Source of the DNA: Deltaproteobacteria bacterium
GTDB taxonomy: Bacteria; Desulfobacterota; JAJRXV01
Reading direction: 5' to 3'
DNA length: 36,234 nt
Assembly: GCA_024276115.1 (NCBI GenBank)
Contig: JAJRXV010000064.1
Span: 1-36,234, forward strand
The notes beneath the pieces were generated by a model. The model was not told the origin of the DNA. It saw only the letters and a list, made by a program, of their open reading frames with translations, and searched no databases. Of this stretch, positions 19,396-27,722 are shown in pieces; within the stretch, counting starts at the first letter, position 1; every line of letters starts with the position of its first letter. The position numbers were made by a program, and so were the translations under genes.

Positions 19396-22362
19396 GTGAA
19401 TTATCCTTCCTCATTCCGCCATGTTAGGCGTTTTATGTCGAGAGGCTTACGCCTTTTAGCAATCCTTACTTTGTCAATAATATTCTACATAATATTACTT
19501 GCTTCTAACTGCTTTGCCGCTAAAAAATTTCATAACATGCGGATCAAAAACATCCACATAGAAGCAGAGCCGTTCATTAACAAAAAAGAGATGAAATGGC
19601 TACTTAACTTCAAACCCGGTACTATTTATTCAGACAAGCTGATACAGCGCGGAATAAAAACTATGTTCCTGAAGGACTTCTTCTCCGATATAGTTGTTGA
19701 AGCAGAAGAAGTAGACGGTATGGTTGACCTGACTTTTACCCTGCTCCCCAAAATACGTATAAACGAAATCGGCTTTACAGGTAATAGCGAGTTCTGGAAC
19801 AGCGACCTAAAGCGAAGCGTTACGATAAGAGAAAACGACGAGTTGCACGAAAAAAAGATCGCTGAATCAATAAAAAAGCTAAAATCTTTTTACGTTAAAA
19901 ATGGTTTTTTGAATGTTGACATTACCTATGAGCTAAACAAACGTAAGGATAAGTATGACATAGAACTGCTCTTTATTATTGATGAAGGAGCGCGGTCAAA
20001 AATCAGGAGTATTGATATTGAATATCCAAACCGTGCCATCAGCTTTGATAGAGAAGAACTGCTTGACGCTATGGATATCGCTCAGGGTGATACATGCAGT
20101 AAAAAAAATCGTGATAAAGCCATGTCAAACATTATTGAATACTTTGTCAAGAACAGATATTATGATCTCGGTGAGGTTAGGTTTGAGTACGATAATGTGG
20201 AAAATGTAGACTTAAAGCTCGTCGTGGATATCCCATATAAGGTGAAAATAAATTTCAATGGGAATGATCTATATAGTGACGAAAAGCTTTTCTCTTTTTT
20301 TGATTTCGCGAAGGAAAAGACTAGCGGTACGGTTGATAAGTATTTAAATGACATAATGAAATTTTACCGTGATAATGGTTTTTATTTTGTGAAAATAGCT
20401 GTCGATAAAAAAGAAAGTGAATCGGATAAGATTAAAGAAATAATCAACGGCGAGAAAGTAATCGATATCACTGTCTTTGAGGGACCTCGTGTAAAAATAA
20501 ACGAGATAAAATTCACCGGTAATCTCAGGTATAAAACCCCGAGGCTACGGAAACACATGCTGACGAGAAACAGCAGTTTTTTCTCTAATGAATACCTGTT
20601 AAAAAATATTTTGATAGATGACTTAAAAACAATAAAGTACGCTTATCAAAAGAACGGTTTTCTTGATGTTAAAATCGGGAAGAAGGATGAATTAGGAGAC
20701 CTAAGCGTTTATGACAGAGTTAGAGCTGGCAAGTTAAAAATGATCGTTGACTCTGCAAAGACTCCTGACGGCAAAAAAGTACTCTATTACCTTGAGCTGA
20801 AATATGACACCGCGACCAGCGAGGTGGATATTTTGATCCCTATCGATGAGGGGAAGCAGACTGTTGTTTCTGATATAACTTACAGAACATTAAAAACACA
20901 AGTACACCCGCGGGGTTATATTGTAGCAAAGCCTTCTTATGATGATATTAAAGAGGAGTACAAAGAAGAGATCCTCAGACGTCTGAAAAATAGGGTTGGT
21001 AATCCGCTGAATATTTATCGGCTTGAGGATGAAAAACGGGTGATAAGAGAAGTATACAGGAGATATGGCTATTATAAAGTGAACACCGATGTAAAGTCTG
21101 AGCTCCTACCGGGCAACAAAGTCAAACTCACATATATCATTGACGAGGGTATAAAAGCTAAGATAGGTAAACGTATTATAGCTGGAAATGATTTCACAAA
21201 AAAAAAGGTGATCCGGCGAGAGGCGAAACTCGAAAGAGGCGACCCTTTTGTAAGAGATGACCTATACTTGGCAAGGCAAAGAATTTACAGGCTTGGTTAT
21301 TTTGAGCTTGTAAATATTCACGACGATATCAGCGCGGAACTAGATAGGGTCAAAGATCTTGTTTATGAAGTCAAGGAAAAAGATTGCGGTTCTGTGATAT
21401 TCGAGCTTGGTTACGCTACCGAAGAGGGCGTTCGCGGATCGGTGGAGGTAAAACATACCAATTTAGGCGGCTACGGAAGGGTTGCCTCACTAAAGGCTGA
21501 CGCGGACGGAAATAGCAGTGGTTTGACATTCTTTTTTGAAGAGCCGTGGCTCTTTAACAATCCTTACGACGCGACCATCAGTGTCGCGGATAGATACTAT
21601 CAAGAAGAAAGCTATACACTGAGAGAGTTCAGCACCACTGTCGGTGTCAAAAAAGATTTCTTCGATACCATACAAGGTATTCTGCAATACGTAGTAGAAT
21701 TTGATGAACTTAGAGATGTCGAGGATGTCGCTGTTGTAATCCCTGAGGACGTAGGCACCAACCGTATTTGCGCGATCAGCCCACTACTCGTCTGGGATTC
21801 TCGGAATGATCCATTCAACCCTACCTCGGGCTCATTTAACAGCTTCAAATTTGATTACTCCAGTAAAGAGCTCGGATCACAGCTACACTTCCAAAAACTG
21901 ACCGGTAGAAGTAGCTGGTACATACCGCTTCGGCGCAACATAACTTTCGCTCTATCTTTTAGGGGGGGCTATGGCTTCAGTATTGATGCCGAACCCGAGC
22001 TACCAATTAACAAACGCTTCTTCCTCGGCGGCAGAAATACTGTGCGTGGTTTTTCAGCAGACTCTATCGGTCCAAAAGGTGAAGGAGACATACCGATCGG
22101 GGGGAGTGTAATGGTAAATTACAACGCGGAATTCAGGTTGTCATTCGGGAAAACTTGGGGCGGCATCATCTTCTATGACGCGGGAAATGTATGGTCAGAT
22201 AACAGTGATTTCGACCCGGTAGAAGTAAGAGACGCGGCCGGTGTAGGGATACGGTTTCTCACAATGGCTGGACCGTTGTCTCTCGATATAGGTCAAAAAC
22301 TAGACCGGCAGCCCGGAGAAGCACTCACAGAGTGGTATTTTACTATTGGAAATATCTTCTAA
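19396..22362 (+). CDS. Omp85/BamA-like outer-membrane assembly protein with about 7 POTRA domains
   Basis: GTG start, signal peptide, repeated POTRA units (INEIGFTGNSEF, VKINEIKFTGNLRY and others), Omp85 barrel with GGRNTVRGF and terminal aromatic (TIGNIF). Confidence 0.9.
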   Translation: MNYPSSFRHVRRFMSRGLRLLAILTLSIIFYIILLASNCFAAKKFHNMRIKNIHIEAEPFINKKEMKWLLNFKPGTIYSDKLIQRGIKTMFLKDFFSDIVVEAEEVDGMVDLTFTLLPKIRINEIGFTGNSEFWNSDLKRSVTIRENDELHEKKIAESIKKLKSFYVKNGFLNVDITYELNKRKDKYDIELLFIIDEGARSKIRSIDIEYPNRAISFDREELLDAMDIAQGDTCSKKNRDKAMSNIIEYFVKNRYYDLGEVRFEYDNVENVDLKLVVDIPYKVKINFNGNDLYSDEKLFSFFDFAKEKTSGTVDKYLNDIMKFYRDNGFYFVKIAVDKKESESDKIKEIINGEKVIDITVFEGPRVKINEIKFTGNLRYKTPRLRKHMLTRNSSFFSNEYLLKNILIDDLKTIKYAYQKNGFLDVKIGKKDELGDLSVYDRVRAGKLKMIVDSAKTPDGKKVLYYLELKYDTATSEVDILIPIDEGKQTVVSDITYRTLKTQVHPRGYIVAKPSYDDIKEEYKEEILRRLKNRVGNPLNIYRLEDEKRVIREVYRRYGYYKVNTDVKSELLPGNKVKLTYIIDEGIKAKIGKRIIAGNDFTKKKVIRREAKLERGDPFVRDDLYLARQRIYRLGYFELVNIHDDISAELDRVKDLVYEVKEKDCGSVIFELGYATEEGVRGSVEVKHTNLGGYGRVASLKADADGNSSGLTFFFEEPWLFNNPYDATISVADRYYQEESYTLREFSTTVGVKKDFFDTIQGILQYVVEFDELRDVEDVAVVIPEDVGTNRICAISPLLVWDSRNDPFNPTSGSFNSFKFDYSSKELGSQLHFQKLTGRSSWYIPLRRNITFALSFRGGYGFSIDAEPELPINKRFFLGGRNTVRGFSADSIGPKGEGDIPIGGSVMVNYNAEFRLSFGKTWGGIIFYDAGNVWSDNSDFDPVEVRDAAGVGIRFLTMAGPLSLDIGQKLDRQPGEALTEWYFTIGNIF

Positions 22363-22396
22363 CTTCTATTTTCATTATTGGTATCAGTAACAGTTA

Positions 22397-22735
22397 TCAG
22401 TCCAGCGTGTTATATTTAACTAATTTAAACAGCTCCTGACTACCTTCTGGATCAATTTCAGTTATTTTGAAACCGACACCAAGCTCCTGACACACTTTAC
22501 CCTCTTCTACCCTGATCGGTACACATTTTCCATTGATGTTGATCTCTTTCTCACCACATGTAAGCTTTAGATCAAAGTCATAATCCTTCTCCGAATCAAA
22601 AGTATCGGCCGTCTTAATGAAAAAACCTGACATACTTATATCTTGAAGGCTTTCAAACATCTTCTTCCCATCACCGGTATCTATCTCAATGGAGGACTCG
22701 AAAGGTACTCTCAGCCTTTGGCGTTTTTCATTCAC
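22397..22735 (-). CDS. PilZ domain protein
   Basis: RQRLRVPFESSIEI...DISMSGFFI; GTG start preceded by AGGAGGTGA. Confidence 0.85.
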   Translation of the reverse strand: MNEKRQRLRVPFESSIEIDTGDGKKMFESLQDISMSGFFIKTADTFDSEKDYDFDLKLTCGEKEININGKCVPIRVEEGKVCQELGVGFKITEIDPEGSQELFKLVKYNTLD

Positions 22736-22899
22736 AAAAAGTCACCTCCTGAATATTAAATTACTAGATATAAATATATAATGTTTTTTTCGATTAGCAA
22801 TGTTTTATTTAAAAAAATGGTCTAAAAGACTTCGGGATGACGGTTTAAGGGTTGTGCAGAGGCTTTTCTAGAAGAGTCGAGAGAAAAAAGATTTGAATT

Positions 22900-22936
22900 G
22901 TGAACACGTGACTGCCCTACCCTGTCACGTGTTCAC
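22900..22936. terminator. 13-bp perfect stem-loop downstream of ruvB
   Basis: GTGAACACGTGAC-tgccctaccct-GTCACGTGTTCAC, 9 bp past the ruvB stop; no strong U-tract, so terminator function is uncertain. Confidence 0.5.
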
Positions 22937-22945
22937 CAGAATATA

Positions 22946-23962
22946 TTAAAGTAACTTTCCTTGTGGAGTCTCGGCAAAGGTCAAGTTGAAATGGTCATGC
23001 GACAGTTTGGTCGCGACCCTGCCACGCGGTGTCCGGTTCAGGTACCCCTGCTGTATCAGGTACGGCTCGTATAGGTCTTCGATAGTGCCCTTATCCTCAC
23101 CGATTGCCGCCGCTAGCGTATCGAGACCGACAGGCCCTCCACCAAATTTCTCTATTATCACCAAAAGTAGTTGCCTGTCCATACTGTCAAAACCGGCATG
23201 ATCCACCTCAAGCATTCTGAGTGCGTTATCAGCCACCGGCTTTGTAATTATACCATCAGCCTTTACCTCGGCAAAATCACGAACCCGCCTTAGCAGCCTG
23301 TTCGCTATACGCGGTGTACCGCGCGAGCGCCTCGCCAACTCATACGCGGCATCATCAATTATCTCAATTCCGAGTATCCCGGCCGACCTAGTGACTATCT
23401 TCTGCAACTCCTCGGGTGAGTAGAACTGTAGCCGTATGATAACACCAAAACGGTTACGAAGCGGCGCCGTCAACAGTCCAGAACGGGTAGTCGCACCAAT
23501 CAAGGTAAACCTCGGAAGATCAATCCGCATTGTCTTCGCCATCGGTCCCTGCCCAATTATCAGGTCAAGCTTAAAATCCTCCATCGCAGGATATAGTATC
23601 TCCTCGATAGCGTGATTTAGACGGTGTATCTCATCTATAAAAAGGACGTCATTCTCCTCTAGGCTCGTGAGGATTGCCGCTAGATCACCAGCCTTCTCTA
23701 TCACAGGTCCTGATGTCGTCTTGATATTAGTATTCATCTCATTAGATATAATATACGCAAGCGTTGTCTTACCAAGACCGGGGGGACCATAAAAAAGCGA
23801 ATGGTCAAGAGCCTCGCCACGTTTTTTCGCCGCCTGAATGAAAATACTCAAGTTTTCCTTCGCACGCGTTTGACCAATATAATCAGTCAACAACTTCGGG
23901 CGTAATGAGGTATCAAAGGTGATATCATCTTCAGCTATTTGTGGGGTTATCATTCGTTCCAT
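22946..23962 (-). CDS. ruvB: Holliday junction branch migration helicase RuvB
   Basis: [86 protein letters not shown]. Confidence 0.98.
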   Translation of the reverse strand: MERMITPQIAEDDITFDTSLRPKLLTDYIGQTRAKENLSIFIQAAKKRGEALDHSLFYGPPGLGKTTLAYIISNEMNTNIKTTSGPVIEKAGDLAAILTSLEENDVLFIDEIHRLNHAIEEILYPAMEDFKLDLIIGQGPMAKTMRIDLPRFTLIGATTRSGLLTAPLRNRFGVIIRLQFYSPEELQKIVTRSAGILGIEIIDDAAYELARRSRGTPRIANRLLRRVRDFAEVKADGIITKPVADNALRMLEVDHAGFDSMDRQLLLVIIEKFGGGPVGLDTLAAAIGEDKGTIEDLYEPYLIQQGYLNRTPRGRVATKLSHDHFNLTFAETPQGKLL

Positions 23963-24027
23963 TGTGCGTACTAAGATAGCAGGATTTCTTCTTTTTTAAA
24001 AGAACTTTTTTTCAGGTTTTTATGGGA

Positions 24028-24163
24028 ATGTTGCCAAATAGAAGAATTTTCATGTTCCTAAAAAAAATGCTTTTGTAAACAGCTGATATCATGGGGGATC
24101 GACCAGTAGATAAATGCTCGGAAGCGTAGGGGGCTAAGTCCCTAAATGGTATTGGGCAACATG
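24028..24163 (+). repeat. Dispersed TIR element, copy B
   Basis: ATGTTGCCAAATA...GATCGACCAG...GCGTAGGGGGCTAAGTCCCTAAATGGTATTGGGCAACAT. Confidence 0.8.
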
Positions 24164-24285
24164 CCTATTATAAAACTTTTTGACAGGATCAATAGGATTG
24201 TCAGGATTAGAAACTTAAACAAATTTATTATCATTAACACATAACTTATTGTAAATATATGATATAAATCAAAACACCTATCACA

Positions 24286-24298
24286 TGTCAAATCCTGT
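24286..24298 (+). repeat. 13-bp direct repeat TGTCAAATCCTGT, left copy
   Basis: Identical to 24663-24675; the pair brackets the GxxExxY pseudogene. Confidence 0.8.
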
Positions 24299-24354
24299 TA
24301 CCCCTGTCTATGAAAGTTTTTCATTCGCAAATTCTTGAGAACAGATTTTCAAGC

Positions 24355-24653
24355 TCAAAGTTTTCTTACTTTTCGCTTTATTTCTACTGATTTTTCTCCA
24401 AAATTAATAAGTAGACCTACGTGAACTTCATGCACTTTTGTCAGTTGTCTTACAGATTTCAGTTCTAGAATAATTTTGTCGTCTACAAGAATATCCGCAA
24501 TAAAATTACCGACTGTCTTACTATCATATTTAACCGTAATAGGCTTTTGCGGTTAAACTTTTCGTAAACTGATTCAAGAAAACCAAATCCCATCCCATTA
24601 TATACTGTATAAGCGCAACCGATTATTTTGTCTGTCAACTCTTTGAATTTCAT
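24355..24653 (-). pseudogene. Decayed GxxExxY family gene
   Basis: Starts MKFKELTDKIIGCAYTVYNGMGFGFLESVYEK, then shifts frame to KPITVKYDSKTVGNFIADILVDDKIILELKSVRQLTKVHEVHVGLLINFGEKSVEIKRKVRKL*; two internal segments appear deleted. Confidence 0.85.
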
Positions 24654-24662
24654 TTTCTATTC

Positions 24663-24675
24663 TGTCAAATCCTGT
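24663..24675 (+). repeat. 13-bp direct repeat TGTCAAATCCTGT, right copy
   Basis: Identical to 24286-24298. Confidence 0.8.
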
Positions 24676-24689
24676 CTAAAATGGCTTTC

Positions 24690-25298
24690 TTATTTCCGAG
24701 AAATAAGGTTCAGCGACATCCTTAGCAGTTTTTCTAACGATTTATCATCACCACATTCTTTAAGAGCTATTTTTAACGCTCCTTCAGCATCGTTTTTCTT
24801 GTACCCGAGGTTCACCAACGCTGAGATAACATCTTCGTTTAACTGCTCTCCAGAACCAACACGTGGCAACTCGCCTTTCTCACTGGTACGCTCTATACGA
24901 TTCATCTTATCCTTCAACTCAAGCACGATCCGCTGGGCGGTCTTCTTACCGATACCGGGTATCTTCACGAGCCGCACTACATCTTGTGTCTCGATTGCAT
25001 CTATAAGCTCATCAGCACTTATACCAGAGAGAATACCGAGCCCAAGCTTCGGACCAATTCCACTTATACTTGTGAGTTGCAGGAATATAGCTTTCTCTTC
25101 CACGCCGGAAAAGCCGTAGAGAACCAGCGCGTCCTCACGCACGTTAAGGTACGTATCGAGCGTGACCGGGCTCTCGACCTCAGGGAGTTGATAAAAAGTA
25201 GTAAGCGAAACAAAAAGCTGGTAGCCGACACCATTGACATCAATAATGATGTAGTCGACTGATTTATGAATCAGTTTACCTGTAAGTTTTGCTATCAT
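24690..25298 (-). CDS. ruvA: Holliday junction branch migration protein RuvA
   Basis: MIAKLTGKLIHKSVDYIIIDVNGVGYQLFVS, FLQLTSISGIGPKLGLGILSG, VKIPGIGKKTAQRIVLELKDKM. Confidence 0.97.
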   Translation of the reverse strand: MIAKLTGKLIHKSVDYIIIDVNGVGYQLFVSLTTFYQLPEVESPVTLDTYLNVREDALVLYGFSGVEEKAIFLQLTSISGIGPKLGLGILSGISADELIDAIETQDVVRLVKIPGIGKKTAQRIVLELKDKMNRIERTSEKGELPRVGSGEQLNEDVISALVNLGYKKNDAEGALKIALKECGDDKSLEKLLRMSLNLISRK

Positions 25299-25401
25299 AG
25301 CGGGTAAGATAACAGTATTGATAACATTTTGGAAGAGTTATTTTTATTTTTGAAGTAAAAAAAACTCACATCTTCTATTTTTCTATTTACCGCGCCGCCG
25401 C

Positions 25402-25998
25402 TTACTGCCCAATCGCCTTTGAGACTACCTCGCTGACCACTGAAGAATCCTTGTGTGTGTCAAACCCCTCTTTTACGTACAGGATCTTTCCATCACCATC
25501 AACAATCACTACACATGGAAGCTCATCGTGATTACCGCTGAAACCGAACTTCTTCGGAAGTGTCAGCATTGGATCCATCAGCATATCGACCAGCATCCCC
25601 ATATCTCTATCGCACTGGAAGCGTGACTCCTCAGCCGTATTGTCCAAGTTTACCTCAAACGCTTTAAAATCTGTATACCATTTGTTCGCGAGCCTGCTGA
25701 TAACATCAACACTACAACCGCAGTCCGGGTGGTCCTTGATACCGAAACCAAATGCGATTACCTTATAGCTTCCCTTGATATCTTTCTCGAAAGAAACCGT
25801 ATCGTTAACACAAAAATCCCGCAGAGTAAAGTCGTCGATCACATCACCTACCTTGAGTTTTTCGACCTCAAGTGGTACCGAGACTTGAATCCCCTCTGAC
25901 GCGTTAAGCAAATTGCCCAAAAAAAGTGTTAAAAGAAACAGCGCTAAAATTGTCAACCTAAATATTTTTCTCATCTCCCCCCCCTCTGTCCTCCCCAA
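25402..25998 (-). CDS. Exported redoxin / thioredoxin-fold protein with DCGC motif
   Basis: Signal peptide, KVGDVIDDFTLRDFCVNDTVSFEKDIKGSYKVIAFGFGIKDHPDCGCSVDVI, cis-Pro-like ELPCVVIVDGDGKILYVKEGF. Confidence 0.75.
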   Translation of the reverse strand: MGRTEGGEMRKIFRLTILALFLLTLFLGNLLNASEGIQVSVPLEVEKLKVGDVIDDFTLRDFCVNDTVSFEKDIKGSYKVIAFGFGIKDHPDCGCSVDVISRLANKWYTDFKAFEVNLDNTAEESRFQCDRDMGMLVDMLMDPMLTLPKKFGFSGNHDELPCVVIVDGDGKILYVKEGFDTHKDSSVVSEVVSKAIGQ

Positions 25999-26143
25999 GT
26001 TACCTGAATAACTATGTTTTTCATCAGGCTATTGAGCGGGTCTACAAAAAATAATCAAAAAGTTACTTAATACTAAGTAAGTAACAATGCAAGTAGTGTG
26101 CCAAAATATGATTAACCGCATTATTTGGTAGAGTCATAAAACA

Positions 26144-26178
26144 AAGTACACAAGATGGCGTGTACTTCTGTTTTTTTT
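26144..26178. terminator. Candidate intrinsic, possibly bidirectional, terminator
   Basis: AAGTACAC-aagatggc-GTGTACTT-ctg-TTTTTTTT on plus; the minus side is followed by TGTTTTATG; about 110 bp beyond the TlpA-like gene stop. Confidence 0.6.
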
Positions 26179-26287
26179 GTGTGACAGCTCTTCTATAAGG
26201 GAGATGGATTGTTTTTGTGGAAATGGAAATCTAAACAGGTTAAGTAAGACTTCCGCACGACCTATTTTTATTGTTTGTTCGGTAACA

Positions 26288-26755
26288 TCACAAATACGAT
26301 TTAAAATCGTTGGGTAGGTTTACGCCTATATACTTCACAATCCCGGTGCTGTCGATAATAATGACAGCAGGAACGCCCGCGACACTAAAGAGTTTGCGCA
26401 ATGTTTTATGCTTGTCGTATGCCATTGGAAAAGTTAGTTTTTTCTCTTTTATATACTTTTTAACTTTTTTGGGGCTTTCGTGCATAGCTATATTTACGCC
26501 TACAAAGTCAATTTTATCTTTATATTTCTCATATACCTTCTCCACCCGGGGAAGTTCAGTGTCGCAACGAGGTCACCAAGACGCCCAGAATATTATGTAG
26601 AGCGGTTTTTTGTTCTTAAACTGTGCGATGTAAGAGACATTTTTGCCTTTTAGAGTCGTGTACTGAAAATCAGGCGCCTCATCCCCGACAGAAAGAGCGT
26701 TCGCGCTAGCAGTAAGAGCAAGGAAAATAGCTATCGACAACAAAAATCTTCTCAT
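26288..26755 (-). CDS. Probable selenoprotein: TlpA-like thioredoxin with in-frame TGA at the first redox cysteine (WUPRC)
   Basis: ORFs 26573-26755 and 26288-26545 are in one frame joined through TGA 26573-26575: ...KKPLYIIFWASW-U-PRCDTELPRVEKVYEKYKDKIDFVGVNIAMHES...GVPAVIIIDSTGIVKYIGV. Confidence 0.8.
26537..26554 (-). promoter_or_regulatory. Candidate bacterial SECIS element
   Basis: CUUC-CC-[CGGGU]-GG-(A)-GAAG: 6 bp with one bulged A and a G-containing apical loop 24 nt after the UGA. Confidence 0.55.
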
Positions 26756-27001
26756 AATAAAAATATACCTTCGGGCTTTTTTGAGTCTGGAGCCCTTGAC
26801 ATAAATAGTAGGGCAGACAGTTTAAGATGTTTTTCTTGCAGTGGCGTAAGAGCAGTTAAATTAATAAAAAGGGGCTGGTACAAACCGAGATAGATCAATC
26901 TATAAATTGTATAGTGTTACACTTCTCGAATAAAGCTTCGCGCCTAAAAACATTCATTAGTATGGAGCTTTGCTTACCATACTTGTCTTATCATGGGACT
27001 A

Positions 27002-27028
27002 AGCCTGTTTTGCCCGCAAAACCGGGCT
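27002..27028. terminator. Stem-loop downstream of the FlgC-like ORF
   Basis: AGCCtGTTTTGCccGCAAAACcgGGCT; no U-tract. Confidence 0.4.
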
Positions 27029-27052
27029 AATACGGTTTGACCAGCCTTCTAC

Positions 27053-27400
27053 CTATCCTTTTATATCAAAGAGCGTACCCAGCAATTCGTCTGAGGTCTT
27101 TATGACACTAATGTTTGCGCTAACAGCACTCTTAGCCATCATCAAGTTAGTGAACTCCAGCGCGAGACTCGTGTTCGAGCTCATCTCTGTCTTACCGGTG
27201 TCAGCGTGCCTAATGATACTGCCCGGTCGCGTATCTCGAACAGGAGTCCCGCGGGTTCCGCCAGCGACACTTTCTACCGTAGGGACCCGAACGCCTTTAT
27301 AGTTCGGCGTATTCGAATTGACTATATTATTACTTGCCGCGTCCATCTTTAAGATGTTTGCGTTGATCCCTGTTACCGCCATGTCCGCTGGTTTGATCAT
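27053..27400 (-). CDS. Short FlgC-like flagellar rod protein (N- and C-terminal rod motifs only)
   Basis: MAVTGINANILKMDAASNNIVNSNTPNYKG and LALEFTNLMMAKSAVSANISVIKTSDELLGTLFDIKG. Confidence 0.75.
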   Translation of the reverse strand: MIKPADMAVTGINANILKMDAASNNIVNSNTPNYKGVRVPTVESVAGGTRGTPVRDTRPGSIIRHADTGKTEMSSNTSLALEFTNLMMAKSAVSANISVIKTSDELLGTLFDIKG

Positions 27401-27560
27401 TTTGTTGCCTCTACTGAAAGTATACCGAAGTTCGGGGCAATTTTCAAGTAGTCAGGGAATAAAAATGTGAATTGTGAAGCGTGAATTGAAAGCACGGCTT
27501 AGGAATATATACTCCACACAACCTAAAAAATTATTTTTCAGACTGTGCGGAGCCTTTATG

Positions 27561-27690
27561 GGCATGTTGCCCAATACAATTTAGGGGAGATCCCCCTTAC
27601 ACTCCCGTTGGTCGCACCCCCTTTTTACGGGTACTTACAACGACGACTTTTTCGCAAACAAGGAGAATTCTCTATTTGGCAACAGTCCCT
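27561..27690 (-). repeat. Dispersed TIR element, copy C
   Basis: Reverse complement: ctgttgccaaatagagaattctcc...gtaagtacccgtaaaaagggggtgcgaccaacgggagtgtaagggggatctcccctaaattgtattgggcaacatgcccata. Confidence 0.8.
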
Positions 27691-27722
27691 TTATACAATT
27701 AACAATTACTGCTATCAGCAAA

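Noticed and set aside
24628-25119. 163-aa plus-strand ORF
   Set aside because: Antisense to ruvA; shadow ORF.
26074-26086. GTTACTTA...TAAGTAAC inverted repeat in the gap downstream of the redox genes
   Set aside because: AT-rich 8-bp arms in AT-rich intergenic DNA; could arise by chance.
26288-26290. Second TGA at the end of the TlpA-like selenoprotein as another Sec codon
   Set aside because: The thioredoxin fold is complete here (GVPAVIIIDSTGIVKYIGV...), downstream codons resemble nothing in the family, and a stem-loop terminator candidate follows; treated as the true stop.
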